The notes under the pieces were generated by a model, which did no database searches, was not told the DNA's origin, and saw only the letters and a list, made by a program, of their open reading frames with translations. Shown piece by piece: positions 1 through 8,430 of a DNA stretch of 43,156 nucleotides; position 1 is the stretch's first letter, and the number at the start of each line of letters is the position of its first letter. The position numbers and the translations under genes were made by a program. Source of the DNA: Candidatus Omnitrophota bacterium. GTDB lineage: Bacteria; Omnitrophota; Gorgyraeia; Gygaellales; Profunditerraquicolaceae. The stretch spans positions 1 through 43,156 of the forward strand of contig JAQTQJ010000014.1 of NCBI GenBank assembly GCA_028712255.1, written 5' to 3'.

Positions 1-547
1 GCGCAAGATCAATCAGGTGTACTCCCTGGTCGATCAATTCCCCTCCACCGGAGATCTTAAAATTAGCCCTCCATTCTTTTTCGTAGCCTAATCTGCCTCC
101 GTGGCCGTAACGGCCGCGCATAAACATGAGTTCACCTATCTTACCAGAATCTATGATTTCCCTGGCTTTTTTCACCGCCGGATGATAGCGTAGGTTAAAA
201 CCCACTTTAACCATAACTTTCTTCTTCTTAGCGGCTTTTATGACGCTTTCTACCTCTTTAAAATTTCTAGCTGCCGGCTTCTCAACCAATATATGCTTAC
301 CGGCCTCTGCTGCCATAAGGGCTATCGGAGAGAGCATATCATTAGTTGTAGAAATGATAATAATATCAATGCGGGGGTCCGTTATTGCATCATGAAAATC
401 AGTAGAAACCTGCACTTGGCTTTTTAAAGCCGCCAGGGTTTCTGCGCGCTTAATATCAGAATCAACGGCCAGCAAAAGTTTATGCTGGCCAAGACCAAGC
501 GCCCGTTTCTTACCAATCACACCGCAACCGATAATTCCAACGTTCAT
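1..547 (-). CDS. Gfo/Idh/MocA-family oxidoreductase, N-terminal part (cut by window edge)
   Basis: This NAD(P)-dependent oxidoreductase probably acts on a nucleotide-activated sugar or sugar acid. Translating from the ATG at 547 gives a start MNVGIIGCGVIGKKRA, whose GxGxxG is the Rossmann dinucleotide-binding loop. A HILVEKPAARNF segment follows, where EKP is the family hallmark. A GGGELIDQGVHLIDL stretch at the left edge is typical of the second domain. About 182 residues are visible of a family that usually has 320-360. Its ATG overlaps the TGA of the upstream short-chain dehydrogenase (ATGA), so the two are probably translationally coupled. The substrate cannot be told. The family is confident because three hallmark motifs occur in the right order. 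Confidence 0.9.
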   Translation of the reverse strand, partial: MNVGIIGCGVIGKKRALGLGQHKLLLAVDSDIKRAETLAALKSQVQVSTDFHDAITDPRIDIIIISTTNDMLSPIALMAAEAGKHILVEKPAARNFKEVESVIKAAKKKKVMVKVGFNLRYHPAVKKAREIIDSGKIGELMFMRGRYGHGGRLGYEKEWRANFKISGGGELIDQGVHLIDLA

Positions 548-1413
548 AGTGATTTCCATTCTTTCCCGCGGTCTCCGGGGACAATACGACGTAGCGTATA
601 AATATCACTTTTTGTTAATTCCTTCCGCCGGTTGGGTAAAGACTCCCAGGGGTCCCATTTCGCGCTGATAAGACGCCCGCTAATCCCATCGCTCTCAGAA
701 GAAGCCAGAAAAACAGCCAGCTTGACCCCCACTTCTAAAGGAACTCCTCCGCTTATCTTCTGTCTTTGGGCCTTTTCGTAAAAATCCTTTCCCACAACCT
801 TAGGGCCGGCAGATAATACCTCGTCAAGTAATCTGGTATTAAGCGCACCGGGAGCCATAGAATTTACATCGATCTTAAAACCGGTACATTCAACCGCCAA
901 GGTTTCAGTAAACCTGACCACCCCGGCTTTGGATGCCGCGTAAGCACTGACAAAAGGAAGCGGGGATGTTGCGCCTCCCCCGGAAAGATTTATTATCTTT
1001 CCGTAATTATTTTTTTTCATATGGCCAATAATGTGTTTGCAGCAATAAAATACCCCGAATAAATTAATTTCAACAGCCTTAACCCAATCTCCGGGCTTAA
1101 CTTCTTCAATCGGGCCCAGCGGACCATAAATTCCGGCATTATTTACAAGAATGCCTACATGATTAAATTCAACTATGGCTGCATTGATTAATCTCTTGAC
1201 CTGGGCTTCTTTGGAGACATCTGCTACCACAGCAAAAACCTTCTGGCCCTTGACGGCAACATGTTTTAACTTCTCCTTAACCATTAATAAACTTTCTTTT
1301 TCGCGAGCACAAATAAAAACGTCCGCGCCCTGCCTGACAAATTCCATGGCAATGGCTTTTCCCAATCCTTGGCTGGCTCCGGTAATTATAGCGGTGCGGC
1401 CTTTTAGCTTCAA
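544..1413 (-). CDS. Short-chain dehydrogenase/reductase (classical SDR)
   Basis: This 289-residue classical SDR is a cytosolic NAD(P)-dependent oxidoreductase, here probably acting on a sugar intermediate. From the chosen start it has TGASQGLG (about 11-18) for cofactor binding, NNAG (91-94), and the catalytic pair in SAYAASK (Y158 and K162). I chose the TTG at 1413 as the start: a GGAAGGGAG ribosome site lies 6 bases upstream, and the TTG overlaps the TGA of the preceding dehydrogenase gene (TTGA). A longer reading from 1449 would add residues without SDR similarity. The C-terminal tail of about 40 residues after the fold (containing WDPWE) is hydrophilic. Fatty-acid or secondary-metabolite ketoreductases have the same fold, so the sugar role is inferred from the neighbours. 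Confidence 0.88.
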   Translation of the reverse strand: MKLKGRTAIITGASQGLGKAIAMEFVRQGADVFICAREKESLLMVKEKLKHVAVKGQKVFAVVADVSKEAQVKRLINAAIVEFNHVGILVNNAGIYGPLGPIEEVKPGDWVKAVEINLFGVFYCCKHIIGHMKKNNYGKIINLSGGGATSPLPFVSAYAASKAGVVRFTETLAVECTGFKIDVNSMAPGALNTRLLDEVLSAGPKVVGKDFYEKAQRQKISGGVPLEVGVKLAVFLASSESDGISGRLISAKWDPWESLPNRRKELTKSDIYTLRRIVPGDRGKEWKSL

Positions 1414-2717
1414 ACTCTGCTCCCTTCCTTGTAATTTCTTCCGACACAAATATAGTTAAACTTCTTAAATCCGGATAGGTTCGCAATAAAACCGTTTGGA
1501 TCGATAATAAACTTCTTCTTTATTAAATTCATTATTTCTGAATCGAAATGCAGGAATTCCGGGCAATCAGCGGCAATTACAACTACTTCGGCATCAATTA
1601 CGGCTTCTTTAACGCTCTTCTTTAACCCTATCACCTTAGAGATATCTCGCGGAACGCTTTTTATTATAGGATCAAATCCCTTCACCGTTGCCCCTTTGGC
1701 ATGAAGTGATTTAGCCAACTCCAGAGCAGGAGACCTACGTAAAGTATCAATCCCGGGCTTATAAGCCAACCCAAGGATAGCTACATTCTTTTTTCTGAAG
1801 TTTTTCAAAACCTGATGGCATTTTTTCTCGGTCCATTTTTTATGAAAAGAATTACTGCTATTGACAGCCTTGATAAGGTAAGAAGGTAACTTAAATTTAT
1901 TACTCAATCTTATCAAAAAGTTTATATCACGGGCAAGGGTACCTCAGGAAAAAGCCGTAACGGGACAAAGGTATGCTTTCGTGCCGATGCCTGATTCGGT
2001 CTTAAGGCCCCTCTCGACCTCTTTTGCGTCTGCGCCGGCCTGTTCGCAAATAGAGGCAATCTCATTAGCGAAAGAAACTGAAACCGCCAAAAATGAATTT
2101 ATGGCATGCTTGACCATTTCAGCGGATTCAATCTTCATCCACTCCAGTCTCGTAGAAATTGAGGAGAATAAAAAGCTGAAGGCATCCTTCGATTCTTGAT
2201 TCCTGACTCCGATTACAATTCGATCCGGATTTAAAAAGGCATCCATGGCTTTCCCCAATTTTAGATTCTCCGGAGAACAGGCAAAATAACAGTTTTTCTT
2301 GGGATAGCGTTTTGTAAAAATCTCTTCAATCCGGTTAACGAATCCTACCGGCGCCTGGGAAGAAACGACTATCCTAAGTCCAGTTTTAAAATAAGGCATA
2401 ATCTTTTTAATATTATCCTCAAGAAATGATATATCGGCCACATCTTTATCGTCTATCGGAGTATCGAAAGCTATCCAGAGGACCTCTGCTTTTTTCAAGA
2501 CTTCCCTGGCGTTGCACGTAAATGATAACTTTCCTGACCGGATTCCTTCTAGTATTGCTTTGTCCAATCCCGGCTCAAACAAAGGCGCCTTGGCCTTTTG
2601 CAGGCTGTTGATTATCTCTTTATTAAAATCGAGCCCGGAGACTCTATGTCCTAATTTTACCAGGCAAGCGCTGGTCACCGAACCCAGATGCCACAGGCCA
2701 AACACACAAATTTTCAT
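1410..2717 (-). pseudogene. UDP-glucose/GDP-mannose dehydrogenase family, interrupted by one in-frame TGA
   Basis: Family members oxidise the C6 hydroxyl of a UDP- or GDP-sugar to a uronate using NAD. The N-terminal part (257 residues) starts MKICVFGLWHLGS, a Rossmann loop, and contains SPENLKLGKA and KHAINSFLAVSVSFANE of the middle domain. The frame meets a TGA at 1944-1946 (codon 258) and then continues open, in the same frame, for 177 residues with GTLARDINFL, VAILGLAYKPGIDTLRRSP and a normal C-terminal domain. Reading through gives about 435 residues, a normal family length. The TGA stands where I expect a glycine in a ...GGTLARD motif. This variant has Thr where canonical enzymes have the catalytic Cys (GGxCFPKD). 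The ATG at 2717 overlaps the upstream TGA. It may be a recent pseudogene, a sequence error or a read-through codon. Confidence 0.85.
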
Positions 2718-3670
2718 CCTCTTTTCTCCAATATCCATTTATTACTCTTAAGATATTCTAAGGTCCTGATGATAGCTTCTTTAATAGTAAGCTTTGGTTT
2801 CCAGCCGGCATTATTAATTTTTGCCGTATCGAGGAATATGAAAGGATTATCACCAACCCATCCCCTATCGCCTCCCGTATATCTAAGTTTAGGGTGTAAT
2901 CCAAGATGAGCGGTAATCCAACCGATAGAATCATTAACCTGGCAATATTCATTCGTCCCTAGATTAAGGATGTTCACATTACCTTTGAATGTATTAATAG
3001 CAAAAAGTATGGCATCCAAACAATCCTGCACATAAAGATAGGACTTTTTCTGGCCGCCGTTACCGAGAACAGTTAGTTCAGCAGGATTCTCTAAAAGCTT
3101 CTTATAAAAGTCAAGGACATGACCATGAGTATAACGCTCTCCCAGGATAGAAACAAACCTGAATATCCAGGCCTGGAAGCCAAAACCTTCACAATAGGCC
3201 TCTATTAATCCTTCACCGGCTAATTTGGTTGCGCCATATAGAGATGTCTGCGCCGGAAACGGCTCACTTTCAGGGGTCGGGATGATTTTAGCTTCTCCAT
3301 AAATCGATCCTGTTGAAGGAAAAACGATCTTTTTAATGCCATTTGAGCGCATTGCCTCAAGCACATTAAAAGTAGCGATAATATTTTGTTGAAGGTCTTT
3401 TTCCGGATGCTTGAGGCCAAAACGCACATCGGCATTGGCAGCCAAGTGGAATACGAAATCACATTCCTTAGCGGCTTTTATGACTTTTACTGGTTCAAGC
3501 GTATCTCCTTCTACCAGTGTAAATCTTGGAGATTTATTGGCGTTAATTAAAAATTCTTTAAAACCGGTAGAAAAATTATCATATCCAATAACCTCGTGAC
3601 CGTTTTCTAATAAACGATCCACTAAATTACTTCCTATAAATCCCGCCGCTCCAGTAACAAAAAAACGCAT
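2714..3670 (-). CDS. NAD-dependent epimerase/dehydratase (extended SDR, UDP-glucose 4-epimerase-like)
   Basis: This 318-residue extended SDR is likely to epimerise or dehydrate a nucleotide-activated sugar in the cytosol. It shows GAAGFIGS (7-14) for NAD binding, FHLAANADV (74-82), STGSIYGE (119-126) with the catalytic Ser/Thr region, and YGATK (Y145 and K149). The start is the ATG at 3670, because a GGAG lies 5 bases upstream; a GTG at 3685 is in frame but lacks a ribosome site. The stop overlaps the start of the sugar dehydrogenase, so an epimerase-dehydrogenase couple (for example toward a uronic acid) is plausible. The exact substrate cannot be deduced. Confidence 0.88.
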   Translation of the reverse strand: MRFFVTGAAGFIGSNLVDRLLENGHEVIGYDNFSTGFKEFLINANKSPRFTLVEGDTLEPVKVIKAAKECDFVFHLAANADVRFGLKHPEKDLQQNIIATFNVLEAMRSNGIKKIVFPSTGSIYGEAKIIPTPESEPFPAQTSLYGATKLAGEGLIEAYCEGFGFQAWIFRFVSILGERYTHGHVLDFYKKLLENPAELTVLGNGGQKKSYLYVQDCLDAILFAINTFKGNVNILNLGTNEYCQVNDSIGWITAHLGLHPKLRYTGGDRGWVGDNPFIFLDTAKINNAGWKPKLTIKEAIIRTLEYLKSNKWILEKRG

Positions 3671-3692
3671 TTTTACTCCGTTCACCTATAAA

Positions 3693-5228
3693 TTAATGCC
3701 GGCAGAAGCCGCGATATTGTTCAGGTAAATAAAACATACTGGCATTATTATTCCAAAAATAAGTTTTTACTTTTTTAAATAATTTCCCTCCGGAAGGCAC
3801 AACTCCTGCGGAAACTCCGGCTTTAATAAGCAATTGCGGTGCATCGGTAAAAGGGAAAAAAGCATCGGCGGCGAAGACGGCCGATTTTAAACTTTTTCCA
3901 AGATATTCCGCCTTATGGATAGCTAATTGGACTGCCTCTAGAGTTGATGGACCGCCAGCGCAACTAATAAGGCTCCTTTTTGAGGCCAATGATACCTCAT
4001 TACCTCCGTGATTAGAACTATAAGCAACTGACCAAGCCACTATAAGAGAATCTTTTTCTTGTTCTGACAATTTTTTACCTATAAATTCAGTATTCCTTAA
4101 ATCCAAAACGTAATTGGCTGGAGGTTGACGCAAGAAACCTCCCCGCACAAAACGATAAACATATTTTTCTATAGAGATAGACGGATTGGCTAAATGCGGA
4201 TTTTCAAAAAGTTTGCGCTGATTTCTTTTACCGAGTGTTTTTATCGCTTCGGGAGAAAATCCTGTAGCCATAATCACATCTAACATCCAAAAAGGACTAC
4301 CCAATAACTTCTTACGCTCAGAACTTTCAAATAATAATTTAGCTATTTTTCCAGTTACCCTAAAATTTATCACTAATTCTCCTCCCCAAATAGCCCGGGG
4401 ATTAGCAAACAAAGCTCTTCTAATGGTTTCTCCCGGATCATCCCAGCTTACAGCCAGGCCGCAAGGATTTCCGTGTTTAGCCGCCACGCAAATATAAGGG
4501 ATCCGGTTACGGTTTAATTTAAACGCTTGAGAACAAAATACAATAGTCTGGATTAATGAGTCGCAATCAGCAAGATTGGTAAAACAAACAGACTCGCCGG
4601 ATATATGCCTAAAATTCGGTAAAGCCAGTTGATCCTGGCTTTCGGTTTTAAACATATCAGCAGGAACCTGATAAGGATTCTCTCCGTTTACTAAACTCCT
4701 GACGACCTGGCCAAATATAGCGTCATATTGATCTTTCTGTTTAACCAGGGAAATATAGTGTTTAGAAATTAAAGCATTGGTTTTATCCAAAAGTTTCCGC
4801 CTCATGCAATCGGAGACTTCACCATTTTGCTTAATTTGCTTGACGACCTCAGCCATATCAACTAAAGACATAACTGGAAGACGCCCCCCCTTAGCTGCTA
4901 AAGCTAAAATCGTCCTACCGCCTACATCATTACCCAGAGATAAAGGATAATTGATAATATAAACTAAGTCTATCTTCTGATTCGGGTCATTTCCAGTAAG
5001 GCAATGTTCGATTCTGGGATGTAGGGTCGGGGGGAATCCATAGTCCTCTTTTACGCCGGTAAAATCAGCTATGTCCGTAACTGGTAAACCGCAAGAACTA
5101 AGAACAGCAATTGTTTCTTTAGAAGCAAGGATTTCCCAGCCGGCTTTTATTAAATCCCTTGCGAACTCTTCAACCCCATGCGTGTCATAAACAGAAAATA
5201 AAGCGCGTTTAGATCGTGTTCTACGCAA
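3693..5228 (-). CDS. Divergent PurH-like protein (AICAR transformylase/IMP cyclohydrolase homologue)
   Basis: Canonical PurH performs the last two steps of purine synthesis: formyl transfer from 10-formyl-THF to AICAR, then ring closure to IMP. This 511-residue protein has the usual length and both domains. The N-terminal MGS-like domain (about 7-190) carries RALFSVYDTHGVEEFA, TLHPRIEH (68-75) and DVGGRTILALAAKGG (101-115). The transformylase domain has NGENPYQ (181-187), KHGNPCG (251-257, the K-H pair being catalytic in PurH), SNHGG (405-409) and DAFFPFTD (455-462). The cyclohydrolase side is altered: the usual STGGT is SKET, and the usual KTLHP is PTLHP. The start is TTG at 5228 with AAAGG 9 bases upstream; no in-frame ATG occurs before residue 120. 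It lies 5 bases after a TIGR04076-type gene. A sugar N-formyltransferase or a nucleoside-like precursor role is speculation. Confidence 0.82.
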   Translation of the reverse strand: MRRTRSKRALFSVYDTHGVEEFARDLIKAGWEILASKETIAVLSSCGLPVTDIADFTGVKEDYGFPPTLHPRIEHCLTGNDPNQKIDLVYIINYPLSLGNDVGGRTILALAAKGGRLPVMSLVDMAEVVKQIKQNGEVSDCMRRKLLDKTNALISKHYISLVKQKDQYDAIFGQVVRSLVNGENPYQVPADMFKTESQDQLALPNFRHISGESVCFTNLADCDSLIQTIVFCSQAFKLNRNRIPYICVAAKHGNPCGLAVSWDDPGETIRRALFANPRAIWGGELVINFRVTGKIAKLLFESSERKKLLGSPFWMLDVIMATGFSPEAIKTLGKRNQRKLFENPHLANPSISIEKYVYRFVRGGFLRQPPANYVLDLRNTEFIGKKLSEQEKDSLIVAWSVAYSSNHGGNEVSLASKRSLISCAGGPSTLEAVQLAIHKAEYLGKSLKSAVFAADAFFPFTDAPQLLIKAGVSAGVVPSGGKLFKKVKTYFWNNNASMFYLPEQYRGFCRH

Positions 5229-5233
5229 TTCTT

Positions 5234-5827
5234 TTAACCTTTCTCAGCTATCTCAAAAGTGATAGATGTATAGTCAGCCGGACATTGCAACAATAATCCA
5301 TCCTGCTTGTTATTTGAGATTAAAAACGGATACAGCGTATAAAAAACCGCGGGGCAGAAATATCTCCTTCCCCATAGATGTGAATACTGATTAAATGAAA
5401 ACTTAACCTTACCGCTGTAGCCTGCCGGGCATATTCCTTCAACCCTAAGTAATTCGATTTCCACGCAACTATCAAACAAATCTTTAGGTCGGCCAATAAA
5501 TCTGAATAATCCATCAGCAAGGTTAACCAAGGGCCAAAAGAATAGCTTCCTCGCCTTAATCACCCAAAAAGTTTTACCTTTTGTGCCTGGACAACTAAGG
5601 ACCAACTGGCCTTTGGTCTTGGATTTTCCGCCGTAAAGCAAACTCAGATACTGCGGATATATTCCAAAAAATAAGTCCGGGCAAACACCTTCGGGCACCA
5701 TATTTATAATATTGAATTCTTCTTGGCATTTACGGTAAAAAAAACAGGGGTTACGGAAATTCTTAACCCTGACCTTTAGCGTATCAACCCGTTGATTCAA
5801 AACTGAACAGCAAATATTTTGACCCAT
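5234..5827 (-). CDS. Protein with two TIGR04076-like repeats
   Basis: This 197-residue cytosolic protein of unknown function appears to be built from two copies of a roughly 75-residue unit that resembles TIGR04076. Copy 1 (about 16-90) contains MVPEGVCPDLFFGIYP, then YGG and VLSCPGTKGKTFWV. Copy 2 (about 121-194) contains GICPAGYSGKVKFSF, FCPAVFYTLYPFL and LLQCPADYTSITFEI. The order CP-x-G-x-K, then CP-x-x-F-x-x-x-Y-P, then CP near a final strand is what I recall for the family, which is normally single-copy. The Cys pattern could bind metal. It starts at ATG 5827, with AAGG 7 bases upstream, 17 bases after the neighbouring double-repeat gene. The linker (91-120) is hydrophobic and aromatic. 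Confidence 0.75.
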   Translation of the reverse strand: MGQNICCSVLNQRVDTLKVRVKNFRNPCFFYRKCQEEFNIINMVPEGVCPDLFFGIYPQYLSLLYGGKSKTKGQLVLSCPGTKGKTFWVIKARKLFFWPLVNLADGLFRFIGRPKDLFDSCVEIELLRVEGICPAGYSGKVKFSFNQYSHLWGRRYFCPAVFYTLYPFLISNNKQDGLLLQCPADYTSITFEIAEKG

Positions 5828-5844
5828 AAATAGCCTTATTGCGC

Positions 5845-6336
5845 TTAACGTTTAAAAACAAGGAGCCTGCTTTCGGATAAACAGCAGTTAATCATTATTT
5901 TACCGTCTGATATATTTTGAATCTCATCCAACTTACTCCATAATGATGGAAAAATTGCCGGACAAAATTTATCATGCTCGATTTTAAAAATCTGCCCTAA
6001 GCGGTGTTTATTTGGACAGGCATCGTTCCCGATCCCCACAACTTCGGCCTCAATTCCGGTTTTCCGGGATTTTCCTATGATTCTAACTAAAAATACTATT
6101 CCTTCGGTCCGGGGACATTGACAAAACACATCGCTTTTTTTGTTTCTCCATCTAAACCAAGCCCCTTCTTTAAACGAAACCCAGTAAGGTATTATTGAAT
6201 AGTAAGCGAACGGACATAGCCCTGATGGTACAATATCACTAAGAGAATAACTCCCTTCACCGCTATATTCCCTACAACAGCTAGAGCATTTTCCTTTTAA
6301 GGAAAAAACTATTTCAGGAGCCTTACAGATTATCAT
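5845..6336 (-). CDS. Protein with two TIGR04076-like repeats (paralogue of the next gene downstream)
   Basis: This 163-residue protein of unknown function is also a tandem of two TIGR04076-like units. Unit 1 (about 7-86) shows CSSCC, YSLSDIVPSGLCPFAYYSI, IPYW, and FCQCPRTEGIVFLVR. Unit 2 (about 94-162) shows GNDACPNKHRLGQIFKI, FCPAIFPSLWSKL and a final CCLSESRLLVF. It pairs with the 197-residue protein at 5234-5827, and both precede the PurH homologue. The 31-base gap upstream is almost pure A+T with no clear ribosome site before the ATG at 6336, so either initiation is weak or the gap carries a promoter that I cannot confirm. Family assignment is from memory of the motif; no function is known. 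Confidence 0.72.
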   Translation of the reverse strand: MIICKAPEIVFSLKGKCSSCCREYSGEGSYSLSDIVPSGLCPFAYYSIIPYWVSFKEGAWFRWRNKKSDVFCQCPRTEGIVFLVRIIGKSRKTGIEAEVVGIGNDACPNKHRLGQIFKIEHDKFCPAIFPSLWSKLDEIQNISDGKIMINCCLSESRLLVFKR

Positions 6337-6367
6337 ATAATTTTTATATAATTATTACAAGATTTCT

Positions 6368-7351
6368 TTAATAGTTAGCTATCAGCCATTCTACAGCTTC
6401 CTTTAATGTCGTATCCGGATCGGTATAGGAAATTCCTAATTCTTTAATCTTGTCCCCTTTGAATACCGGATTCAAAGACGCAAATTCTACTGAAGCCCTG
6501 GTTACGGGTAATTTTAAATCCGGCTTAATATTTTGTATACATTCAAAAAATCCACCTAACATATAAGCCAATGGCAAAGGTATTTCCAGAATAGGTTTTC
6601 GCGTATGGGCAATGCCTTGAATTTTTCTAATAAATGTTCTCAAGGGCCAATTCGCTGAGCAAAGAACATATCTTTCCGCAGCCTTATTAACTTCTAATAC
6701 TTTCAATATGGCCATAGATACATCGCGCACATCCACAAAACTATAATTACTCTTCACCGTAAACGACACTGGCGATTTAAGAAAACCTAAGATGAATTCC
6801 CCGTTGGGCGAAGGGCCTACATCTTCCGGGCCGATAATTGGAGTAGGATTAATTACGGTAAGCGGCAAACCATTTTTGCGGCTAAACTCAAAACAAACCT
6901 TTTCTGAAAAAAACTTGCTATAACCATATGGCGTGTCATGCTCCCGAAAATCATATTGGCTATCTTCGTTAAAGACTCCACCGGATTCACTATTAATTAA
7001 CGCTCGCATTGAAGATACCATAATGAACTTTTCCGGTGCATCTAAACACTCCAAAAGCTTCTTTGTTCCATCAATGTTAAACTTAAGGATATCTTCTTTG
7101 TTATGTAATGTCCTTGCCGGATGAATTGCTGCACAATGAATTACCGCATCAGCCCCTTTAACTGCCCGACGCAGGGATTCATTTTTATTCCACTCAACTT
7201 CAATAATTTTAAGATTATCACTCTTGCAAAAATCAACCCGGCTACAATAGCGAGTCAAACACCTTACCATATACCCTTTTTTGAGAAGGTCTTTAACCAA
7301 TCGGTGACCCAGGAATCCCGTACCTCCACTAACAGCAATTGTTTTTATCAT
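6368..7351 (-). CDS. NAD(P)-dependent epimerase/reductase (extended SDR)
   Basis: This 327-residue extended SDR resembles the dihydroflavonol reductase/3-beta-hydroxysteroid dehydrogenase branch as well as sugar epimerases. It shows GGTGFLG (9-15), AVIHCAA (69-75), VSSMRA (112-117) and the catalytic PYGYSK (Y142 and K146). FVDVRDVSMAI is a conserved segment near the C-terminal substrate lobe. It would reduce a carbonyl or epimerise a sugar-like substrate. It starts 2 bases after the stop of the radical SAM gene, and its ribosome site is weak, so it probably depends on upstream translation. The substrate is unknown. Confidence 0.85.
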   Translation of the reverse strand: MIKTIAVSGGTGFLGHRLVKDLLKKGYMVRCLTRYCSRVDFCKSDNLKIIEVEWNKNESLRRAVKGADAVIHCAAIHPARTLHNKEDILKFNIDGTKKLLECLDAPEKFIMVSSMRALINSESGGVFNEDSQYDFREHDTPYGYSKFFSEKVCFEFSRKNGLPLTVINPTPIIGPEDVGPSPNGEFILGFLKSPVSFTVKSNYSFVDVRDVSMAILKVLEVNKAAERYVLCSANWPLRTFIRKIQGIAHTRKPILEIPLPLAYMLGGFFECIQNIKPDLKLPVTRASVEFASLNPVFKGDKIKELGISYTDPDTTLKEAVEWLIANY

Positions 7352-7353
7352 AG

Positions 7354-8418
7354 CTAATACTTCATCCAGGTCTTTATATTATCAGTATCCAAGTTAAAAC
7401 TGTAGCTTAAATCTCCCATCTGCCCGCACATATAACACTTTTTAAGCGCGGTCAGTTTTAAAAAAGCTTCCTTTACAGTTTGGTTTCCTATCCTGACATA
7501 ATATTCCGGGCGATCATAAGCCCTGGGACAGATATATAAACAATCATCAACATTGAAGAAACAAGCCAGGTATCCCCAGAGACAGCGAGGTATCTTTAAA
7601 GCTTTCATCTGTTTTTTTTCTTCAGTTGTCATTTCATTTTCAATTAAAACATCCTGGGGAGGATATGGCCAATTTAAGAGCTGATGAATAGCGCCCCCCT
7701 TGGAAGTAATAGGCCCTCCTTTTTCTTTTATTCCCTTTATGTAGCTGACAATATTCTTTATTCGTTCAGAAAAAAAAGATGTCTCATTACCGTGTCCTTT
7801 TTTAACCCCCGTATCTAAGGCATAAACGAAATTTACGTTAGTCCTATATTTTTTAGCCAAATCTACCAAATGGTTAATATCCTTAATGGTTGTCCGATAA
7901 GTTAAAACTCCGTGGAGCCTAACATTAACCCTCCTGATTGACATAACTTCTAAAGCTTCTCTCGCAATTTCGTAAGCGCCTTGACCACGATGCATGTTAG
8001 TAGTCTCGGGTAAACCGTCAAGGCTAACACAAACCGAATAACATTTCTTAAGAGTCTCCAGATGCTTTTTAGCCTGGAATCCGTTAGTAGCCATTGAACA
8101 TTGGCAACCCCTCCCTACGATTCTAGAAACAATAACATCTAAATCTGGATGCAGAGTCGGCTCACCACCTTGTAAATCAATTTGTTGTGTACCCAGTGCA
8201 ATGAATTGATCAATATAACTAAGAAGTTTATCGGTAGGCATATCTTTCTGGCTACGGTTGTCTAAATTAACAAAACAATATTCGCACCTTAAGTTACACC
8301 TGTTAGTGATTCCAAACGTAACCAATATCGGCACGGATTTCTTAAAAAGTTTATATAATATCACCTTGGGATATATTCCGGTAGCCAGCCTAATTTTTGA
8401 CAATAGCTTGTTACCCAT
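7354..8418 (-). CDS. Radical SAM protein with SPASM-like C-terminus
   Basis: This 354-residue radical SAM enzyme binds a 4Fe-4S cluster that cleaves S-adenosylmethionine. The cluster motif is CNLRCEYC (C41, C45, C48), preceded by the strand LVTFGITNR. LQGGEPTLHPD follows, the GGE SAM-binding motif. The C-terminal region has further cysteines (RCLWGYLACFF, CLYICPRAYDRP and a final CYMCG), typical of SPASM/twitch auxiliary clusters. A GGTAGG sits just before the ATG at 8418. It lies between a methyltransferase and an SDR in the glycan operon, so a role in modifying a sugar or a glycan precursor is inferred. Peptide-modifying maturases have the same architecture, but no precursor peptide is seen nearby. 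Confidence 0.88.
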   Translation of the reverse strand: MGNKLLSKIRLATGIYPKVILYKLFKKSVPILVTFGITNRCNLRCEYCFVNLDNRSQKDMPTDKLLSYIDQFIALGTQQIDLQGGEPTLHPDLDVIVSRIVGRGCQCSMATNGFQAKKHLETLKKCYSVCVSLDGLPETTNMHRGQGAYEIAREALEVMSIRRVNVRLHGVLTYRTTIKDINHLVDLAKKYRTNVNFVYALDTGVKKGHGNETSFFSERIKNIVSYIKGIKEKGGPITSKGGAIHQLLNWPYPPQDVLIENEMTTEEKKQMKALKIPRCLWGYLACFFNVDDCLYICPRAYDRPEYYVRIGNQTVKEAFLKLTALKKCYMCGQMGDLSYSFNLDTDNIKTWMKY

Positions 8419-8430
8419 CCTACCCTTGCC

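Noticed and set aside
1944-1946. A genetic code in which UGA means glycine, as in Gracilibacteria, explaining the interrupted dehydrogenase
   Set aside because: TGA is a clean terminator in many genes here, with the next gene starting at or inside it (for example 16606, 23774, 29034, 35221, 36504). Intact long genes show no other in-frame TGA.
7354-8418. A ribosomally made peptide (RiPP) system around the SPASM radical SAM enzymes
   Set aside because: No short precursor gene with its own ribosome site lies next to any of them, and there is no peptidase-transporter pair; the surrounding genes are glycan enzymes.
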